A DNA stretch of 7,745 nt from Candidatus Poseidoniaceae archaeon (GTDB lineage: Archaea; Thermoplasmatota; Poseidoniia; Poseidoniales; Poseidoniaceae), in assembly GCA_030741455.1 (NCBI GenBank), contig JASLVI010000064.1, forward strand, positions 1-7,745, in the 5' to 3' direction. Shown one piece after another: positions 5,825-7,745 of this stretch (position 1 is its first letter; each line of letters begins with the position of its first letter). The translations under genes and the position numbers were made by a program. The notes below the pieces were generated by a model. That model had not been told where the DNA came from. It saw only the letters and a list, made by a program, of their open reading frames with translations, and made no database searches.

Positions 5825-6526
5825 ATGGTCGCACCAGCCATCATCGCACTGGGAGGTTCTCTACTCTACGGCGACCATGATGTCAAAACATGGCTCGGTC
5901 AACTTCGACAAACCATTGTTCACCTCGAAGGCAATGGACGAAAGATCGGTTTGGTGGTTGGCGGTGGGAAACCTGCACGAGAAGGGATTCAATTGGCTGA
6001 ACACCTCGTTACAGACCGATATCAACTCGATGAAATTGGTATTGCTGCAACACGATTGAACGCAACAATCCTACAAACCATGTTAGCAGAAATCGGCTGC
6101 AACGTAGCGGATGTTGTTCCAACAAGTACTGATGTGGCTGCCGCACTTTTCGAACGATTCGATGTTGTTGTCATGGGCGGGACCAAACCCGGCCATACCA
6201 CGGATGCGGTAAGTGTAGCCTTCGCTCGAGATTCGGGTGCAGCGAATGTCATCATTGCAACCAATGTATCGCATGTCTACACTGCTGATCCTCGCACCAA
6301 TGATGATGCGGAACCGATTGAAATGCTCACGCTTTCAGAACTTCAAGAAATTACAGGAAAGGAAGCTCTTGCTCCTGGCCAAAGCGCCGCAGTTGATCCG
6401 ATTGCCGTTCATTGGGCGATCGAATGTGGGTTGAGAATTGGTGTTCTTGATGGTCGAGATATCCGTCGAATTGAAGATGCATTGGAAGGACGCTCATTCG
6501 AAGGGACCTTGGTTCAACCGGAGTGA
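5825..6526 (+). CDS. pyrH: Archaeal-type UMP kinase (amino acid kinase fold)
   Basis: Phosphorylates UMP to UDP with ATP in pyrimidine nucleotide synthesis, in the cytoplasm. The 233-residue protein has the archaeal UMP kinase layout: ALGGSLL at 8-14 (phosphate-binding GGS), VVGGGKPAR at 44-52 (nucleotide and UMP pocket), VMGGTKPGHTTDAV at 116-129 (the archaeal UMPK signature PGHTTDAV), and TNVSHVYTADP at about 146-156 (ATP-side loop). Related enzymes usually read NVDGVYTADP, so the Asp-Gly here is replaced by Ser-His. It starts at ATG 5825, flush with a 10-bp hairpin, and is divergent from prf1. The next gene begins 4 nt after its stop and shares its mRNA. Other amino acid kinases such as isopentenyl phosphate kinase were considered, but the PGHTTDAV motif favours UMP kinase. 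Confidence 0.93.
   Translation: MVAPAIIALGGSLLYGDHDVKTWLGQLRQTIVHLEGNGRKIGLVVGGGKPAREGIQLAEHLVTDRYQLDEIGIAATRLNATILQTMLAEIGCNVADVVPTSTDVAAALFERFDVVVMGGTKPGHTTDAVSVAFARDSGAANVIIATNVSHVYTADPRTNDDAEPIEMLTLSELQEITGKEALAPGQSAAVDPIAVHWAIECGLRIGVLDGRDIRRIEDALEGRSFEGTLVQPE
6520..6523 (+). promoter_or_regulatory. Shine-Dalgarno GGAG for the DUF2116-like gene
   Basis: GGAG at the end of pyrH, followed by TGAT, lies 7 nt before the ATG at 6531. It fixes the start of the small downstream gene and points to coupled translation with pyrH. Confidence 0.65.
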
Positions 6527-6530
6527 TTCG

Positions 6531-6800
6531 ATGGTCGATGCATCAGCCGTGAAGCAGAAAGTCAAGAACATGCCAAAGCGTTCCAAAGCGCAAGCACATA
6601 TTCCCTCGCACAAACACTGCCGTGTTTGTGGAATTGATATTTCACCAAAAGCCGAAGAACGTGTCTGTAAAGATGCGGATTGCATCAAGAAATACGAAAA
6701 AGATGAGAAGAACAAGGAACGTTTGCGCCTTTGGATGTTGGTTTTCTTTGGCATCTTTGCCTTTTTGACCATGCTTCCAGTGCTTGCTCAGTTGATGTAA
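6531..6800 (+). CDS. Small zinc-ribbon membrane protein, DUF2116-like
   Basis: An 89-residue protein of unknown function with the layout of archaeal DUF2116 proteins. It has a basic N-terminus (KQKVKNMPKRSK) and a short zinc ribbon with Cys30-x2-Cys33 (HCRVCG) and Cys46-x4-Cys51 (VCKDADC). A highly charged linker follows (KKYEKDEKNKERLR, 53-66), then one C-terminal membrane helix at about 67-87 (LWMLVFFGIFAFLTMLPVLA). It is probably tail-anchored, with the zinc ribbon in the cytoplasm. The frame is open further upstream inside pyrH, but the GGAG at 6520-6523 marks ATG 6531. A start at Met14 (6570) is possible but less likely. Its TAA is 2 nt from the stop of the convergent NOG1 gene. Coexpression with pyrH is clear; a functional link is not. 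Confidence 0.82.
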   Translation: MVDASAVKQKVKNMPKRSKAQAHIPSHKHCRVCGIDISPKAEERVCKDADCIKKYEKDEKNKERLRLWMLVFFGIFAFLTMLPVLAQLM

Positions 6801-6802
6801 GC

Positions 6803-7744
6803 CTAACCTTTTCGATGCCACCCTTCTGGCAGAGTTAGTGGATCGACAACCTCAGCATCTTTGACCTTACGAACCACTTCAAGACGTAATGCATCAAGGC
6901 CGACATTCTCCAAAGCACTCATTGTAGGGCGACCCTCATCATCGTAGAGCAGGGGTAACTTCGGTTGGCCTTGTGAACCATTATCTCGCCAGCGTTGTTC
7001 AGATTCTTGTACCGAATCCCAATCCGATGGCAATGGTTTGAGTGCATCCGCTTTGGAGCTAACAACCAACAATTCTGTTCCTGGAAGAAGACGTTCAACA
7101 TCTTCGAGAAGGTTCATTTGTTCTTCCCATGGCATCCCACAACTTTCGGTTTTATCAATCAAAAACAGAACCAAACTTCCAATATGTTCCAGAGCAGCAA
7201 TCGCTTGTAATTCAATCGAATTTCGCTCATGCATTGGACGATCGAGAAGGCCGGGCGTATCGACCATTTGGTGTTGCAAACGGCGATGGGTAAAGTGGCC
7301 AATGTGGATTTGTTTCGTTGTGAACGGGTAATGGTTCACTTCCATGTTTCCTGAGGACAATGCACTGATAAAGGCAGATTTGCCCACATTTGGAGCACCA
7401 CAAACAACGATCACTGGCAGGCTACTATCGATTTGTGGAAGCGCTTTGAGAATCTCTCTGGATTCATTCAGCCACTTTAACGACGGGCCTACACGTCCCA
7501 TGATGGAGCCGATTCGACCATAGGCTTCTCGTCGGGCCTCATGCATCAACTCAATTCGTGCCGTTCGAATGATTTTTCGATTGTTTTGCGTTGCAATCCT
7601 TTGTACTTGTGAAGCACCCCATTGAAGCATAGAGAGATGATGACGATAATCATCAGTTCCAACACAGGCCTCGATCATTGCCACATCAAACTGTGGTGAT
7701 TGGTCCAATGAAGGCCATGTTTGAACCGTCTCGGTTAACATCGT
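6803..7744 (-). CDS. NOG1-family GTPase, ribosome assembly (5' end beyond window)
   Basis: A GTPase of the Obg-related NOG1 family, which in eukaryotes acts in 60S ribosomal subunit assembly; a matching role in archaea is inferred. Counted from the Met at 7741, an N-terminal helical region (about 20-105, with REAYGRIGS and LNESREILKALPQID) precedes the G domain. The G motifs are G1 GAPNVGKS at 115-122, G2 TT at 141-142 after HYPF, G3 DTPG at 160-163 followed by the NOG1 hallmark LLDRP and ERN, G4 SKAD at 228-231 (usually NKxD) and G5 SAL at 274-276. The C-terminus ends shortly after the G domain, as in archaeal members. The frame has no stop up to the right edge, and archaeal NOG1 proteins usually have some 40 more N-terminal residues, so the Met at 7741 is probably internal. 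Confidence 0.92.
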   Translation of the reverse strand, partial: TMLTETVQTWPSLDQSPQFDVAMIEACVGTDDYRHHLSMLQWGASQVQRIATQNNRKIIRTARIELMHEARREAYGRIGSIMGRVGPSLKWLNESREILKALPQIDSSLPVIVVCGAPNVGKSAFISALSSGNMEVNHYPFTTKQIHIGHFTHRRLQHQMVDTPGLLDRPMHERNSIELQAIAALEHIGSLVLFLIDKTESCGMPWEEQMNLLEDVERLLPGTELLVVSSKADALKPLPSDWDSVQESEQRWRDNGSQGQPKLPLLYDDEGRPTMSALENVGLDALRLEVVRKVKDAEVVDPLTLPEGWHRKG

Positions 7745-7745
7745 G

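Noticed and set aside
6438..6530. A 31-residue N-terminal extension of the DUF2116-like protein inside pyrH.
   Set aside because: The GGAG at 6520-6523, 7 nt from ATG 6531, gives a clear start. The extension is just the pyrH sequence read in another frame.

Overview
The window looks like a compact chromosomal stretch of a planktonic euryarchaeon, most plausibly Marine Group II ('Candidatus Poseidoniales') or a close relative. The informational genes are of archaeal type: a class I release factor with NIKS, YxCxxxF and GGQ motifs, an archaeal-type UMP kinase, a NOG1-family GTPase and a DUF2116-like zinc-ribbon membrane protein. They sit beside bacterial-looking genes (PpiC/Par10-type parvulin, FolB-type dihydroneopterin aldolase, M28 peptidase), a mixture known from surface-ocean Euryarchaeota. 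The lineage is an inference; there is no rRNA or other marker gene here. No tRNA, CRISPR array, insertion sequence or prophage gene was seen.

Layout. (1) Plus strand, 3-2698: an M28 metallopeptidase cut by the left edge, then ppiC, folB and an unrecognised zinc-finger-like protein, all closely spaced. (2) Minus strand, 5725-2699: prf1 (aRF1) followed 9 nt later by argS, a two-gene translation operon. (3) Plus strand, 5825-6800: pyrH followed 4 nt later by a small DUF2116-like membrane protein. (4) Minus strand, 7744-6803: a NOG1-type GTPase whose N-terminus lies beyond the right edge. Both convergent junctions are almost without spacer (0 nt and 2 nt). Several genes start at TTG or GTG behind clear Shine-Dalgarno sequences.

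How the genes fit together. aRF1, ArgRS and NOG1 act in translation and ribosome assembly, and PyrH supplies UDP for nucleic acid synthesis, so the right two thirds is housekeeping. The left third is more accessory: protein degradation, prolyl isomerisation and pterin metabolism.

The most unusual structure is the 99-nt divergent region between prf1 and pyrH (5726-5824). It is packed with perfect inverted repeats: a 9-bp stem ending 2 nt before the prf1 GTG, an 8-bp repeat next to it, and a 10-bp stem ending exactly at the pyrH ATG. At least two further repeats overlap these and would form mutually exclusive structures. The likely Shine-Dalgarno sequence of each divergent gene lies wholly or partly in its flanking stem. 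This suggests either RNA-level control of both genes or paired operator sites. I found no convincing complete new defence or mobile system in the window.
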